From: Gemmatimonadales bacterium
GTDB taxonomy: Bacteria; Gemmatimonadota; Gemmatimonadetes; Gemmatimonadales; GWC2-71-9
Length of the DNA: 34,944 nucleotides
NCBI GenBank assembly: GCA_025927545.1
Contig: JAICLE010000028.1
Span: 1 to 34,944 of the forward strand
Reading direction: 5' to 3'
The notes under the pieces are model-generated. The model was not told where the DNA came from. It saw only the letters and a program-made list of their open reading frames with translations, and searched no databases. The position numbers and the translations under genes were made by a program. Positions 8,131-16,304 of the stretch are shown here, piece after piece. The first letter of the stretch is position 1, and the number at the start of each line of letters is the position of its first letter.

Positions 8131-9543
8131 TCAGCTCCGGCGCGGAAGATCCCAGCGCTGGATCATGCGCGTGAGCGTGCGGCGGCTGATGCCGAGGACT
8201 CGCGAGGTCTCGTCCCGGTTCCCGCCCGTCGCGGTGAGCACGCGGAGTACGTGCTCGCGCTCGACCGCCTCGAGCGTCGGCAGGAGGGGCGCGGCACCAG
8301 CGGGCCCGCCGTCCGGGGCGGCCGGCCGCGCGGCCCCGGTGAGCGGCGCCCGCAGGTCGGCCGGGAGATGCTCGGGTCCGATCACGTCCTGCTCGGCCAG
8401 CAGCATGGCGCGCTCGAGCACGTTCTGCAGCTCGCGGATGTTGCCCGGCCAGTCGTACGCCAGCAGGCGGCGCTGGGCTTCGGAGTCCACCGCGACCAGC
8501 CCCCGGCCGTGGCGCGTCCCGAGCGCGTGCAGGAAGTGGTCGATGAGCAGCGGGATGTCCTGCCGCCGCGCGCGCAGCGGCGGCAGCGTGAGCGTCACCA
8601 CGTTGAGGCGGTAGTAGAGATCTTCCCGGAAGCGCCCCTGCCGCACCAGCTCGGGCAGGTCCCGGTGGGTGGCCGCCAGCACGCGCACGTTCACCTTGAC
8701 CGGCGTTTCCGAGCCGACCGGCACGATCTCCTGCTCCTGCACGGCACGCAGCAGCCTGGCCTGCAGGGCGGGCGAGACGTCGCCGATCTCGTCGAGGAAG
8801 AGCGTCCCGTGGTCGGCCTCGCGGAACAGGCCGGGACGGGCGGCGGCGGCTCCGGTGAACGCGCCGCGCACGTGCCCGAACAGCTCGCTCTCCAGCAGCC
8901 CCTCGGCAAGCGCGGAGCAGTTGACCGCCACGAAGCGCCGGCTGCCGCGCTCCGAAAAGTGGTGGATGGTGCGGGCGACCAGTTCCTTGCCCGTTCCGGT
9001 CTCGCCCAGCACGAGTACCGTCGCCTGCGACGGCGCCACCCGCGCGAGCGTCTTCATCACTTCGATGATGGCCGGACTGTGACCCACCAGCGCCGGGCCG
9101 GACGCGGGTGCGCCGGCCCGCGGGGCGTCAGCGGGGTCGCGCCGCACGCCGGCCAGCCGCCGACGGCCCAGTGCGCGGGCAAGGGTCTCCCGCAGCGCGG
9201 CAATGTCGTAGGGCTTGCTGATGAAGTCGTACGCGCCCGCCCGGATCGCCTCGCCGGCGGCGGCTGCGTCGCCGAAGGCGGTGAGCACCAGCACGAGCGC
9301 CGCGGGATCGCGCTCGCGGAGCGCGCGCAGCAGGTCGAGCCCGCTCCGGGCCGGCATGCGGAGGTCGGTGAGCACCGCGTCGAACGGACCGACCTCGTCG
9401 AGCTTGGCCAGCGCCTCGTCGGCCGACAGCGCGGGCACCACCTCGTAGGACTCCCGCTCGAGCACCTCGGCGAGCAGCCGGCAGGCCTCCTCGTCGTCGT
9501 CGACGAGCAGCAGGCGGGCGGGCGCGGGAGTGGACGTACTCAA
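8131..9543 (-). CDS. NtrC-family sigma-54-dependent response regulator
   Basis: The 470-residue protein has three domains: a receiver (acidic pocket D15-D17, phospho-acceptor D60 in LTDLRMP, T88, K110), an AAA+ sigma-54 activation domain (Walker A GETGTGKE 180-187, the sigma-54-contacting GAFTGA at 227-232, Walker B LFLDEIGD near 248-254) and a C-terminal Fis-type helix-turn-helix (RVLGISRRTLTRMIQRW). It should be phosphorylated by the kinase encoded just upstream and then open sigma-54 promoters. The TTG start at 9543 overlaps the kinase stop (TTGA), implying translational coupling. Candidate targets are the two -24/-12 elements at 8020-8035 and 13752-13767. Confidence 0.95.
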   Translation of the reverse strand: MSTSTPAPARLLLVDDDEEACRLLAEVLERESYEVVPALSADEALAKLDEVGPFDAVLTDLRMPARSGLDLLRALRERDPAALVLVLTAFGDAAAAGEAIRAGAYDFISKPYDIAALRETLARALGRRRLAGVRRDPADAPRAGAPASGPALVGHSPAIIEVMKTLARVAPSQATVLVLGETGTGKELVARTIHHFSERGSRRFVAVNCSALAEGLLESELFGHVRGAFTGAAAARPGLFREADHGTLFLDEIGDVSPALQARLLRAVQEQEIVPVGSETPVKVNVRVLAATHRDLPELVRQGRFREDLYYRLNVVTLTLPPLRARRQDIPLLIDHFLHALGTRHGRGLVAVDSEAQRRLLAYDWPGNIRELQNVLERAMLLAEQDVIGPEHLPADLRAPLTGAARPAAPDGGPAGAAPLLPTLEAVEREHVLRVLTATGGNRDETSRVLGISRRTLTRMIQRWDLPRRS

Positions 9544-10994
9544 TCGAGCGTCTCCCGGGGCAGGGTCAGCCGCCAGCGCGCGCCCCGCTCGCTCGGCACA
9601 TGGACCAGGTCGCCGCCGAGGAGACGGGCCAGTCGGCGGCTCACGGCCAGTCCCAGACCGGTGCCGGCGGGGCCCTTGGTAGTGGAGAACGGCCGGAACA
9701 GGCTCGACTCCGCGTCGGCGTCGAGGCCCGGGCCATCGTCGCGTACGTCGATGAACGCCTGGTGGTCCGCGACGCCGGTCTCGATGGTGACGATGCCGCC
9801 GGCGGGCAGCGCCTCGATCGAGTTCTTGAGCAGGTTGAGCAGGATCTGCTCGACCATGGCGGGATCGCAGCTCGCGAGGACGGGGCCGCCACCGTCGAGC
9901 TCGAGCCGGGCGTGGACGCCGGCATCGCCGAAGGACGGCTCGAGAAAGCGGATCATGCGGAGCGCGATCGCGTTGAGGTCCTGGCGCAGCACGAGCGGGG
10001 TGGGCCAGGCCCCCCGGTTGAGTCCCGCGCGCACGATGCCGGCCACGCGGTCCATCTGGGCCAGCAGGAGCCGCACCCGCTCCAGGCCGCGGGCGTCGTG
10101 CTGCGCGTCGAAATCGTCCCGCAGCAACTGGAGATGGCCGCTCACCGTATTGAGCGGCGTGCCGATCTCGTGGGCGAAGACGGCTGCCGTCTCGTGCATG
10201 AGCGCCAGCCGGTCAAGTCCGCGCGCCCGCTCTTCCAGCGTGAGCAGCATGGCCCGCGCAGCGCTCTCCTGCTCGCGCGCGGCGAGCGCCTCGCGCATCC
10301 GGTTGTAGCGCCGGGTCAGCTCCCGGAACTCCGGCGGCCCGATCTCGGGCGCCTCGGGGGCGTCTTTTGCGCCGCCGTGCGCGCCGGCCATCGCGGTGCC
10401 GAGTGCGGCGAGCGGCCGCCCGACCCAGCGCGCGGTCATCACCGCCACGAACAGCGCTACCAGCAGCGCGGACAGGAATGCCAGCATGTACGCCCGCCGC
10501 CGCTCGAGCCGCGCCCAATCCTGAAGTCGCCGGGTCGAGAGCCGCATGTCGAGGACACCGTAGGCGTGCGGCAGCCCGAGGGGGATGAGGACCTGCCATC
10601 CGGGATCGTCGCCGCTCCGAAGGTGCTCCTCCGCGGCGCGGCGCGCGAGGGCGTGATACACCGCGGGCTCGGCCGCCGTCGAGTCCGGCAGTCCGCTGGC
10701 GGCGACGGGGATCAGGTCCCCGTGCCGCAGCACGTACACCATCGCGCCGGACCCGGGGCCGCGATGGCGTGCCCACCCCTCGAGCCCCTGCGCCAGGCCG
10801 GCCGGATCGCCCTTGGGCGCGCTCCGGACGAGCAGCGAGGCCAGCGTATTGGCGAGCGAGACGGCCTCGAGCCGGAGGTCTTCCAGGCGGGTCCGGGCCG
10901 ACCACACGAGCGCCACCTCCGTTGCGCCGGTCACGAGCAAAATCGCCATCACCGCCGTCAGCACCGCGAGCCGGCGGGGCAGGCCCATCGGCAT
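9540..10994 (-). CDS. Membrane-bound sensor histidine kinase
   Basis: The 484-residue protein has a first membrane helix (about 9-31), a periplasmic sensor region (about 32-168) without a recognisable fold, a second membrane helix (about 169-187), a HAMP-like linker, and a kinase core: H-box FAHEIGTPLNTVSGH with H275, N-box LLNLLKNSIEAL, G1 DDGPGL, F-box LFRPFSTTK and G2 GTGLGLAVSRRL. All catalytic boxes are intact. Its upstream gene is the UPF0104 membrane protein (TGATG overlap) and its downstream gene is the response regulator (TTGA overlap), making it part of a coupled five-gene unit. The signal is unknown; the operon partners suggest an envelope or glycan state. Confidence 0.95.
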   Translation of the reverse strand: MPMGLPRRLAVLTAVMAILLVTGATEVALVWSARTRLEDLRLEAVSLANTLASLLVRSAPKGDPAGLAQGLEGWARHRGPGSGAMVYVLRHGDLIPVAASGLPDSTAAEPAVYHALARRAAEEHLRSGDDPGWQVLIPLGLPHAYGVLDMRLSTRRLQDWARLERRRAYMLAFLSALLVALFVAVMTARWVGRPLAALGTAMAGAHGGAKDAPEAPEIGPPEFRELTRRYNRMREALAAREQESAARAMLLTLEERARGLDRLALMHETAAVFAHEIGTPLNTVSGHLQLLRDDFDAQHDARGLERVRLLLAQMDRVAGIVRAGLNRGAWPTPLVLRQDLNAIALRMIRFLEPSFGDAGVHARLELDGGGPVLASCDPAMVEQILLNLLKNSIEALPAGGIVTIETGVADHQAFIDVRDDGPGLDADAESSLFRPFSTTKGPAGTGLGLAVSRRLARLLGGDLVHVPSERGARWRLTLPRETLD

Positions 10995-11899
10995 CAGGCG
11001 GGCTCCGGCGCGCGCCGGCGGAACAGCGCCACGAATCCCGACCGGCCCAGCAGGCAGAGGCCGATCGCCAGCACCGGCAGCACCTGCACCGCCTGCAGCG
11101 CCACCCCGGCCGCCAGCGCCTCCGGCGCCGCCACCCCCGCCGGCCGGAGTGCCAGCACGACGGCGCCCTGGACCACGCCGATGTTGGCCGGGGTCAGCCG
11201 GAAGATCCCGCCCACGTTGGCCAGCACCAATGCCAGGCAGGAGAGCGACGGCGTCACCGCGGTGTGCGCGGCGGCGATCGACCAGTGATACGACGCCCAC
11301 TGCAGCCCCCAGCTCGCGATATCGATCCCCACCGCCGGCGCCAGCCGCGCGACCGACCAGCCCTCGAGCGCCGCCGCCCCCCCGCCGCCCGGCCGGAGCC
11401 ACGGGAGCCACCGGAGCAGCGCCAGCGCCCCGCCGAGCAGGAGCACGCCGCCGCCCAGCAGCTTGGGCGTGTGCTCCGTGGTGGTGAGGGCGACGGCGCC
11501 CAGCAGAAAGACGCCGAGGGCGATCGCCTCGACCAGGCGGCTCGCGACGATCGAGCGAACCGCGGCGCCCGGCGCGATGCCGTCCCGCTTGCCCAGCACG
11601 TGGACCCGGGCCGCCTCGCCGCTCATCGCGATCCCGACCGAGTTCACCGCCGCGCCGACGAACGTGGCCTCCTGCGTGGTCCGGAAGCCCACGGGCGCCA
11701 CCGCACGCAGCAGGAGCTGCCACGCCCAGGCCTTGAGCGAGAGCGACAGCAGGTTCCATCCGCCGGCGACGGCCAGCATCCCCCAGTCGGCGGTCTCGAG
11801 GGTGGTCCAGGTGTCGAGCCAGGGAAACGTCGTGGCGAAGCGGAGCCCCGCGGCCAGCACCACGACGACGAGGAGCTTGACCCACCATGGCCGCCTCAC
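10994..11899 (-). CDS. UPF0104 / LPG-synthase-TM-like integral membrane protein
   Basis: The 301-residue protein is almost entirely hydrophobic, with about seven to eight membrane helices. The pattern matches the UPF0104/MprF-type transmembrane family: an early W-N-L-L helix, GAAVNSVGIAMSGEAARVHVLGKRDG, then SRLVEAIALGVFLLGA, and a late helix with NVGGIFRLTPANIGVVQGAVVLAL. Such proteins are thought to move or synthesise lipids, often lipid-linked sugars, next to glycosyltransferases. Here it follows a GT4 enzyme and a polysaccharide deacetylase. The GTG start overlaps the deacetylase stop (GTGA). The family is clear; the substrate is not. Confidence 0.85.
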   Translation of the reverse strand: MRRPWWVKLLVVVVLAAGLRFATTFPWLDTWTTLETADWGMLAVAGGWNLLSLSLKAWAWQLLLRAVAPVGFRTTQEATFVGAAVNSVGIAMSGEAARVHVLGKRDGIAPGAAVRSIVASRLVEAIALGVFLLGAVALTTTEHTPKLLGGGVLLLGGALALLRWLPWLRPGGGGAAALEGWSVARLAPAVGIDIASWGLQWASYHWSIAAAHTAVTPSLSCLALVLANVGGIFRLTPANIGVVQGAVVLALRPAGVAAPEALAAGVALQAVQVLPVLAIGLCLLGRSGFVALFRRRAPEPA

Positions 11900-12594
11900 G
11901 CCCCGCTGATCCGGTCGAGCGAGCGGAATTCATATCCCATCGATCTGCAGTCCTCCAGGATGCCAGGCAGCGCCTCGGCGGTCTCGGTGCGATCGCCCAT
12001 CGGGTCGTAGCCATCGCCGTCGTGCAGCAGCAGCACGGCGCCGGGCCGGAGCCCGTGCCGCATGCGGCGGCGGATGACGGCCGCCCCGGGCCGGGCCGTG
12101 TCCCACACGCCGAACGTCCACCCGAAGACCCGGTAGCGGTAGGCCGCGGCGGCTCGGCGGACGAACGGGTTGCGCTGCCCGTGCGGCGCGCGGAACGAGC
12201 GGGGCGTGATCCCGGTGTGCGTCACGATGGCGGCGTGCGCGCGCGCGATCTCGTCCCCCACCCGCCCCGGTCCGCAGAGCGCCAGCTTCGTGTGGGTGTA
12301 GGTATGATTGCCGATCGCGAAACCCGCCCGCGCCACGCCACGCGCCAGGTCCGGATACCGGTCCACGTGCCGTCCCACCATGAAGAACGTGGCCGGGACC
12401 CGCTCGCGCTCGAGCAGGCGGGCGATCGGCTCGGTGGTGCGCGGGTTGGGGCCGTCATCGAACGTGAGATACAGCACCGGCTCCCGCGGGCCGCGGCCGA
12501 CGACCGGCCCGAAGAGCGGGCTGTTCGGCTCGTACACGCCGTGCGCGAGGAGCGCCGCGCCCGCGCCGGCCAGGGCCAGCGCCGGGATCAGCAC
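11896..12594 (-). CDS. NodB-domain polysaccharide deacetylase
   Basis: The 232-residue protein starts with a hydrophobic helix (residues 2-18, likely signal anchor) and then a NodB domain: motif 1 LTFDDGPNP (D46-D47), motif 2 H97-TYT-H101 for metal binding, motif 3 RAPHG, motif 4 WTFGVWDT, and motif 5 LLLHDG. All catalytic and metal residues of carbohydrate esterase family 4 appear present. It should remove N-acetyl groups from an envelope polysaccharide or peptidoglycan in the periplasm. GTG 12594 is chosen because it overlaps the glycosyltransferase stop by 7 bp and starts directly at the membrane helix. Confidence 0.9.
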   Translation of the reverse strand: MLIPALALAGAGAALLAHGVYEPNSPLFGPVVGRGPREPVLYLTFDDGPNPRTTEPIARLLERERVPATFFMVGRHVDRYPDLARGVARAGFAIGNHTYTHTKLALCGPGRVGDEIARAHAAIVTHTGITPRSFRAPHGQRNPFVRRAAAAYRYRVFGWTFGVWDTARPGAAVIRRRMRHGLRPGAVLLLHDGDGYDPMGDRTETAEALPGILEDCRSMGYEFRSLDRISGA

Positions 12595-13718
12595 GCCATC
12601 ACCCGGCGGTACACCTCCATCACCCGCGCCGCGATCCGGGGCCAGGCGTACGTCTCGGCCTTGCGCCGGCCGGCCGCACCCATCGCGGCCAGGCGGGGGC
12701 GGTCGGCCATCAGGCGCACGATCGCCGAGGCCCACGCCGTCGGATTGCCGCGCGGCACGAGCAGCGCCTCGGTGCTCCCGCCGACCAGCTCGCGGAAGCC
12801 GGTGATGTCCGAGACCACGAGCGGCGTACCGCACGCCATCGCCTCGAGCAGGGTGATGCCGAACGAGGCCTTGGTGGTGGGGCAGAGATACATGGAGGCG
12901 CGGGCATAATGTTCGGGCCGGTTGCCGTTGACCCGGCCCACGAACTCGACCCGCGTCCCCAGCGGCCGGGCCAGCCGCTCGTAGAGCGGCCGCAGCGGAC
13001 CGTCGCCCGCCACGGTGAGGCGCGTACCCGGCAGCCGCTTGAGCACCTTCGGCATGGCGGCGAGGACCGTGTCGAGGCCGTTTCTGGGGTCCAGCCGTCC
13101 GAGGAACAGCAGCTCCGGGTTGCCCGCGGGCGGGCCGTTGCTCGCGCCCGCGTGGAAGAAGTCCGTGTCGACGCCGTTCGGAATGATCTCCCAGTCGGCC
13201 TCGAAGTAGCGCGCGTGCGCCTGCACCACCGGCTCGCTCACGGCGATCACCGCGCCGTGCCGGTCGAGCCGCCGCTGCAGCGGGCGGCGGAACACCCGGC
13301 AGAGCCCCGAGCGGGCGAACCACGAGTGGAATGTAGCGACGACGGGGAGATCGAGATCCCAGGCGGCGTCCGGCGCCACCAGGCCGAGGGTCGGGTTGAG
13401 GCCGCCGTGCACGTGGACCAGATCCACCCGCTCCCGGCGGAACAGCTCGCGCAGCCGGGCGCGGAGCCCGACGCCGGTGCTCACCCGGGCGAACGAGCCC
13501 GCGCTGTAGATTGTCCGGCTCGTGCCCACCCGGCGGACGAACGGCGGATCGACGCCGCCGGGCACGAGGTCGTGGCCGCGCGGGGGAGGCCGCATGTGCG
13601 CGGTGACGATCAGCGTGGGATGGCCTTGTCGCTGGAATTGATACGCCAGATTGTGAACGTGCTCGGTCACACCGCCTAGGTGCGGGTAATAATATTCCGT
13701 GACTAGGGCGATCCGCAC
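12588..13718 (-). CDS. Family 4 glycosyltransferase
   Basis: The 376-residue protein has the GT-B, GT4 layout: an N-terminal VRIALVTEYYYPHLGGVTEHV glycine-rich loop, a central FLGRLDPRNGLDTVLAAMP segment, and the donor-site E-x7-E motif in FGITLLEAMACGTPLVVSDITGFREL. It resembles PimB/PIG-A-type enzymes that add a sugar to a lipid acceptor at the cytosolic membrane face. GTG 13718 is chosen for its strong GGAGGAAGGT ribosome-binding site; the open frame continues upstream to 13958 but that leader is unconserved. It is the first gene of the coupled envelope/two-component unit and has its own sigma-54-like promoter at 13752-13767. Confidence 0.9.
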   Translation of the reverse strand: MRIALVTEYYYPHLGGVTEHVHNLAYQFQRQGHPTLIVTAHMRPPPRGHDLVPGGVDPPFVRRVGTSRTIYSAGSFARVSTGVGLRARLRELFRRERVDLVHVHGGLNPTLGLVAPDAAWDLDLPVVATFHSWFARSGLCRVFRRPLQRRLDRHGAVIAVSEPVVQAHARYFEADWEIIPNGVDTDFFHAGASNGPPAGNPELLFLGRLDPRNGLDTVLAAMPKVLKRLPGTRLTVAGDGPLRPLYERLARPLGTRVEFVGRVNGNRPEHYARASMYLCPTTKASFGITLLEAMACGTPLVVSDITGFRELVGGSTEALLVPRGNPTAWASAIVRLMADRPRLAAMGAAGRRKAETYAWPRIAARVMEVYRRVMAC

Positions 13719-13751
13719 ACCTTCCTCCGCTCGACTGGTGCCGGCGCGGAA

Positions 13752-13767
13752 GGCAAGAAGATGGCCA
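13752..13767 (-). promoter_or_regulatory. Second sigma-54-like (-24/-12) promoter, in front of the glycosyltransferase operon
   Basis: The minus strand reads TGGCCATCTTCTTGCC: TGGC and TTGC cores with exact GG-N10-GC spacing. The predicted start near 13741 leaves about a 22-base leader that contains the GGAGGAAGGT site and leads straight into GTG 13718. Confidence 0.6.
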
Positions 13768-13848
13768 TCGTCAAATGCGGCCGGCGCGGACAGATTCCCG
13801 GCTCCGCATCCGGCCGCCGGCCAGTTTGGCCCGAACGCGAGCCGGACG

Positions 13849-13863
13849 GGCCATTCTGTCCCG
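13849..13863. promoter_or_regulatory. Copy of one arm of the 8099-8130 palindrome (candidate activator half-site)
   Basis: GGCCATTCTGTCCCG differs from CGCCACTCTGTCCCG at 8099-8113 at two of 15 positions. It lies about 110-120 bp upstream of the predicted glycosyltransferase start. A shorter inverted match, GGACAGA at 13788-13794, pairs with TCTGTCC at 13855-13861. The 217-bp divergent gap (13719-13935) holds no gene. Confidence 0.45.
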
Positions 13864-13935
13864 TACGACGGCCTTGAGCGGAGTAGATTCCGCCTGCCTT
13901 TGCCCGCCCCCGCACTATTCCACCCGGAGTCGCCG

Positions 13936-15672
13936 GTGCTGGTGCCCAAGCTGGTCACGACGCTCGAGACCTATGATCGCTCCCAGTTCGCCGCCGATCT
14001 GGGGGCGGGCGTGATCGTCGGCATCGTGGCGCTGCCGCTCGCGATCGCGTTCGCCGTGGCCAGCGGGGTCACGCCGGATCGCGGCCTCTACACCGCCGTG
14101 ATCGCCGGTTTCCTGATCTCGGCCCTCGGCGGGTCGCGGGTCCAGATCGGCGGCCCGACGGGCGCGTTCGTGGTGATCGTCTACGGCATCGTCCAGAAGT
14201 ACGGCGTGGACGGACTGATGATCGCCACGCTGATGGGCGGCTTCATCCTCATCGGGTTCGGGCTCGCCGGGCTGGGTGGCGCCATCAAGTTCATCCCCTT
14301 TCCCGTGGTGACCGGATTCACCAGCGGGATCGCGTTGATCATCTTCTCGGGGCAGGTCAAGGACCTGCTCGGCCTGCCCATGGGCGCGCTCCCCGCGGAA
14401 TTCGTGGGCAAGTGGACCGAGTACGCCCGGCACGCGGGGCACGTGAACCCGTGGGCGTTGCTCGTGTCGGCGCTGACCCTGCTCATTCTCGGGCTGTGGC
14501 CCCGTTTCGGATCCCGAGTCCCGGGACCTTTCGTCGCGCTCATTGTGACGACCCTGCTCGTCCGCCTGGCGCACCTGCCGGTCGAGACGATCGGCAGCCG
14601 CTTCGGGGCGATCGACGCGGGCTTTCCGCGGCCGGTGCTGCCGCGCGTCACCGTCGAGACGGCCACGGCGCTGGTCGGGCCCGCGTTCACCATCGCGATT
14701 CTCGCGGGCATCGAGTCCCTGCTGTCCGCCGTGGTGTCCGACGGGATGATCGGCGGCAAGCACCGGTCCAACATGGAGCTCGTGGCGCAGGGGGTGGCGA
14801 ACATCGCCTCGCCGCTCTTCGGCGGCATCCCCGCGACCGGCGCGATCGCGCGCACCGCCACCAACGTGAAGAACGGCGGCCGCACGCCGGTGGCCGGCAT
14901 GGTCCACGCGCTCACGCTGCTCCTCATTACGCTCTTCTTCGGCCGGTGGGCCGGGCTGATTCCGCTGGCCACGCTGGCCGGCATCCTCGTGGTCGTGGCC
15001 TATCACATGAGCGAGTGGCGCACGTTCCGCTCCGAGTTCCGCGCGCCCCGGAGCGACCTGCTGGTCCTGCTGACCACGTTCCTGCTCACGGTGCTGGTGG
15101 ATCTGACCGTCGCGGTCGAAGTCGGCATCGTGCTCGCCGCGTTCCTGTTCATGCGGCGCATGGCCGAGGTGACCAACGTCAGCATGCTCACGCGCGAGTT
15201 CGAGGAGGGCGGCGACGAGGGCGAGGGCGACCCCAACTCGCTGCGCCGCCGCACGGTGCCGCCGGGCGTCGAGGTGTACGAGATCAACGGGCCTTTCTTC
15301 TTCGGGGCGGCGGAGAAGTTCAAGGAGACGATGACTTCCCTCCGCGGGCGCCCCCGGGTGCTGATCCTCCGGCTCCGAAACGTCCCCGCGATCGACTCGA
15401 GCGGCCTCCACGCGCTGGGCGACGTGGTCCGCCGGTTCCGCAGCGCCGGGACGCGAGTGATCCTGTCCGACGTGCACGCGCAGCCCATGGTGGCGCTCCA
15501 GCGCTCGGCCCTGGCCGACGAGCTGCCCGAGGACGACCTGGTCGGCAACATCGACGACGCGCTCAACGTGGCCCGGGCCCATTTGGACCTGGAGCCGGTC
15601 CCGCGGCCCGAGTTCGCGGTCCCGACGGTGGCGCGCGAGGATCGCCGCCGCCAGCCCCGGCCGCGGGCCTGA
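13936..15672 (+). CDS. SulP-family anion transporter with STAS domain
   Basis: The 578-residue protein has the SulP core (ALPLAIAFAVASGVTPDRGLYTAVIAGF, QIGGPTGAFVVIV, FTSGIALIIFSGQ, GGIPATGAIARTATNVKNGGRTPVAGM) with about ten or more membrane helices and a C-terminal STAS domain from about residue 455, containing the AIDSSGLHAL motif with the potentially phosphorylated serine. SulP proteins carry sulfate, bicarbonate or other anions; this one cannot be assigned further from sequence alone. GTG 13936 is chosen for a GGAG site 7 bases upstream; the open frame extends back to 13699 across the promoter region of the divergent gene. A dedA gene follows after 4 bases. Confidence 0.9.
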   Translation: MLVPKLVTTLETYDRSQFAADLGAGVIVGIVALPLAIAFAVASGVTPDRGLYTAVIAGFLISALGGSRVQIGGPTGAFVVIVYGIVQKYGVDGLMIATLMGGFILIGFGLAGLGGAIKFIPFPVVTGFTSGIALIIFSGQVKDLLGLPMGALPAEFVGKWTEYARHAGHVNPWALLVSALTLLILGLWPRFGSRVPGPFVALIVTTLLVRLAHLPVETIGSRFGAIDAGFPRPVLPRVTVETATALVGPAFTIAILAGIESLLSAVVSDGMIGGKHRSNMELVAQGVANIASPLFGGIPATGAIARTATNVKNGGRTPVAGMVHALTLLLITLFFGRWAGLIPLATLAGILVVVAYHMSEWRTFRSEFRAPRSDLLVLLTTFLLTVLVDLTVAVEVGIVLAAFLFMRRMAEVTNVSMLTREFEEGGDEGEGDPNSLRRRTVPPGVEVYEINGPFFFGAAEKFKETMTSLRGRPRVLILRLRNVPAIDSSGLHALGDVVRRFRSAGTRVILSDVHAQPMVALQRSALADELPEDDLVGNIDDALNVARAHLDLEPVPRPEFAVPTVAREDRRRQPRPRA

Positions 15673-15676
15673 TCGC

Positions 15677-16261
15677 GTGCACATCGAGGCGCTGCTCGCG
15701 CGCTACGGCCTGGCGGCGGTGTTCCTGGGCTCCGCCGTGGAGGGCGATTTCACCCTCATCCTCGCGGGCGTCGCGGCACACCTGGGTTACTTCCCGTTCC
15801 CGCTCGCTCTGGCCGCCGGGGCGGCGGGGAGCTTCATCGGCGACTTCGCGTGGTACATGCTCGGGCGGGTGCGGGGACCGCGCTTCCGCGCCGGACGGCT
15901 ATACGAACGCGTGGGACATCGAATCGAGCGGCTGGCCGCGCGCCTCGGCCCCGCGGAGCTGATCGCGTCGCGGTTCGTCTACGGCACCAAGGCCGCGAGC
16001 ATGGTGTTCTGGGGGCTCCACGGGATGAGCGTGGTGCGGTTCGCCGTGGTCGACGCAGTGGGGTGCGTCCTGGGCTCGCTGGCTTTCACCGGGCTCGGGT
16101 ACCTGGTGAGCGGGAGCGCCACCATCCTGCTCGGCCGCGTGCGCCGGGTGCAGCTCTGGCTCCTGGGGGCGCTCGCCGTCGGGGTGATCCTCGTGGTGAT
16201 CATCAACTGGACCGCCCGGAAGGAGTTGCACATCGACAACGGGGACGAAGAGGCCGGCTGA
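15677..16261 (+). CDS. DedA/SNARE-associated family membrane protein
   Basis: The 194-residue protein has the DedA pattern: an amphipathic N-terminal segment, LGSAVEGDFTLILAGVAAHLGYFPFPLALAAGAAGSFIGDFAWYMLGR, a basic region, and the RFVYGTKAASMVFWGLHGMS block before two further helices. DedA proteins act as lipid scramblases or flippases, for example for C55-P or phosphatidylethanolamine, often proton-linked. The E-G-D in the first re-entrant region and the R-F-V-Y-G-T-K motif are conserved family positions. The GTG start is 4 bases after the sulP stop, so the two genes form an operon. Confidence 0.85.
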   Translation: MHIEALLARYGLAAVFLGSAVEGDFTLILAGVAAHLGYFPFPLALAAGAAGSFIGDFAWYMLGRVRGPRFRAGRLYERVGHRIERLAARLGPAELIASRFVYGTKAASMVFWGLHGMSVVRFAVVDAVGCVLGSLAFTGLGYLVSGSATILLGRVRRVQLWLLGALAVGVILVVIINWTARKELHIDNGDEEAG

Positions 16262-16273
16262 CGGCTCGCTTGC

Positions 16274-16291
16274 CTCCGCCCGGGGGCGGAG
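16274..16291 (+). terminator. Short GC-rich hairpin between dedA and meaB
   Basis: CTCCGCC (16274-16280) and GGCGGAG (16285-16291) form a 7-bp stem with a CGGG loop, followed by CGACCTTTCGG. It might partly terminate the transporter transcript; the 43-bp gap has no clear promoter, so read-through into meaB is possible. Confidence 0.35.
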
Positions 16292-16304
16292 CGACCTTTC
16301 GGAC

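Noticed and set aside
10995-12014. Histidine kinase extended upstream to 12014
   Set aside because: The extra 340 residues are out-of-frame shadow of the UPF0104 gene; ATG 10994 has the TGATG overlap and starts at the first membrane helix.
13880-13895. Plus-strand GG-N10-GC match that could be a sigma-54 promoter for sulP
   Set aside because: It lacks the TGGC and TTGC cores; only the GG/GC spacing fits, which is expected often by chance in such GC-rich DNA.
13699-13935. SulP protein with an extra 79-residue N-terminus
   Set aside because: That segment is Arg/Pro-rich, crosses the divergent promoter region and overlaps the glycosyltransferase start; GTG 13936 has a good ribosome-binding site.
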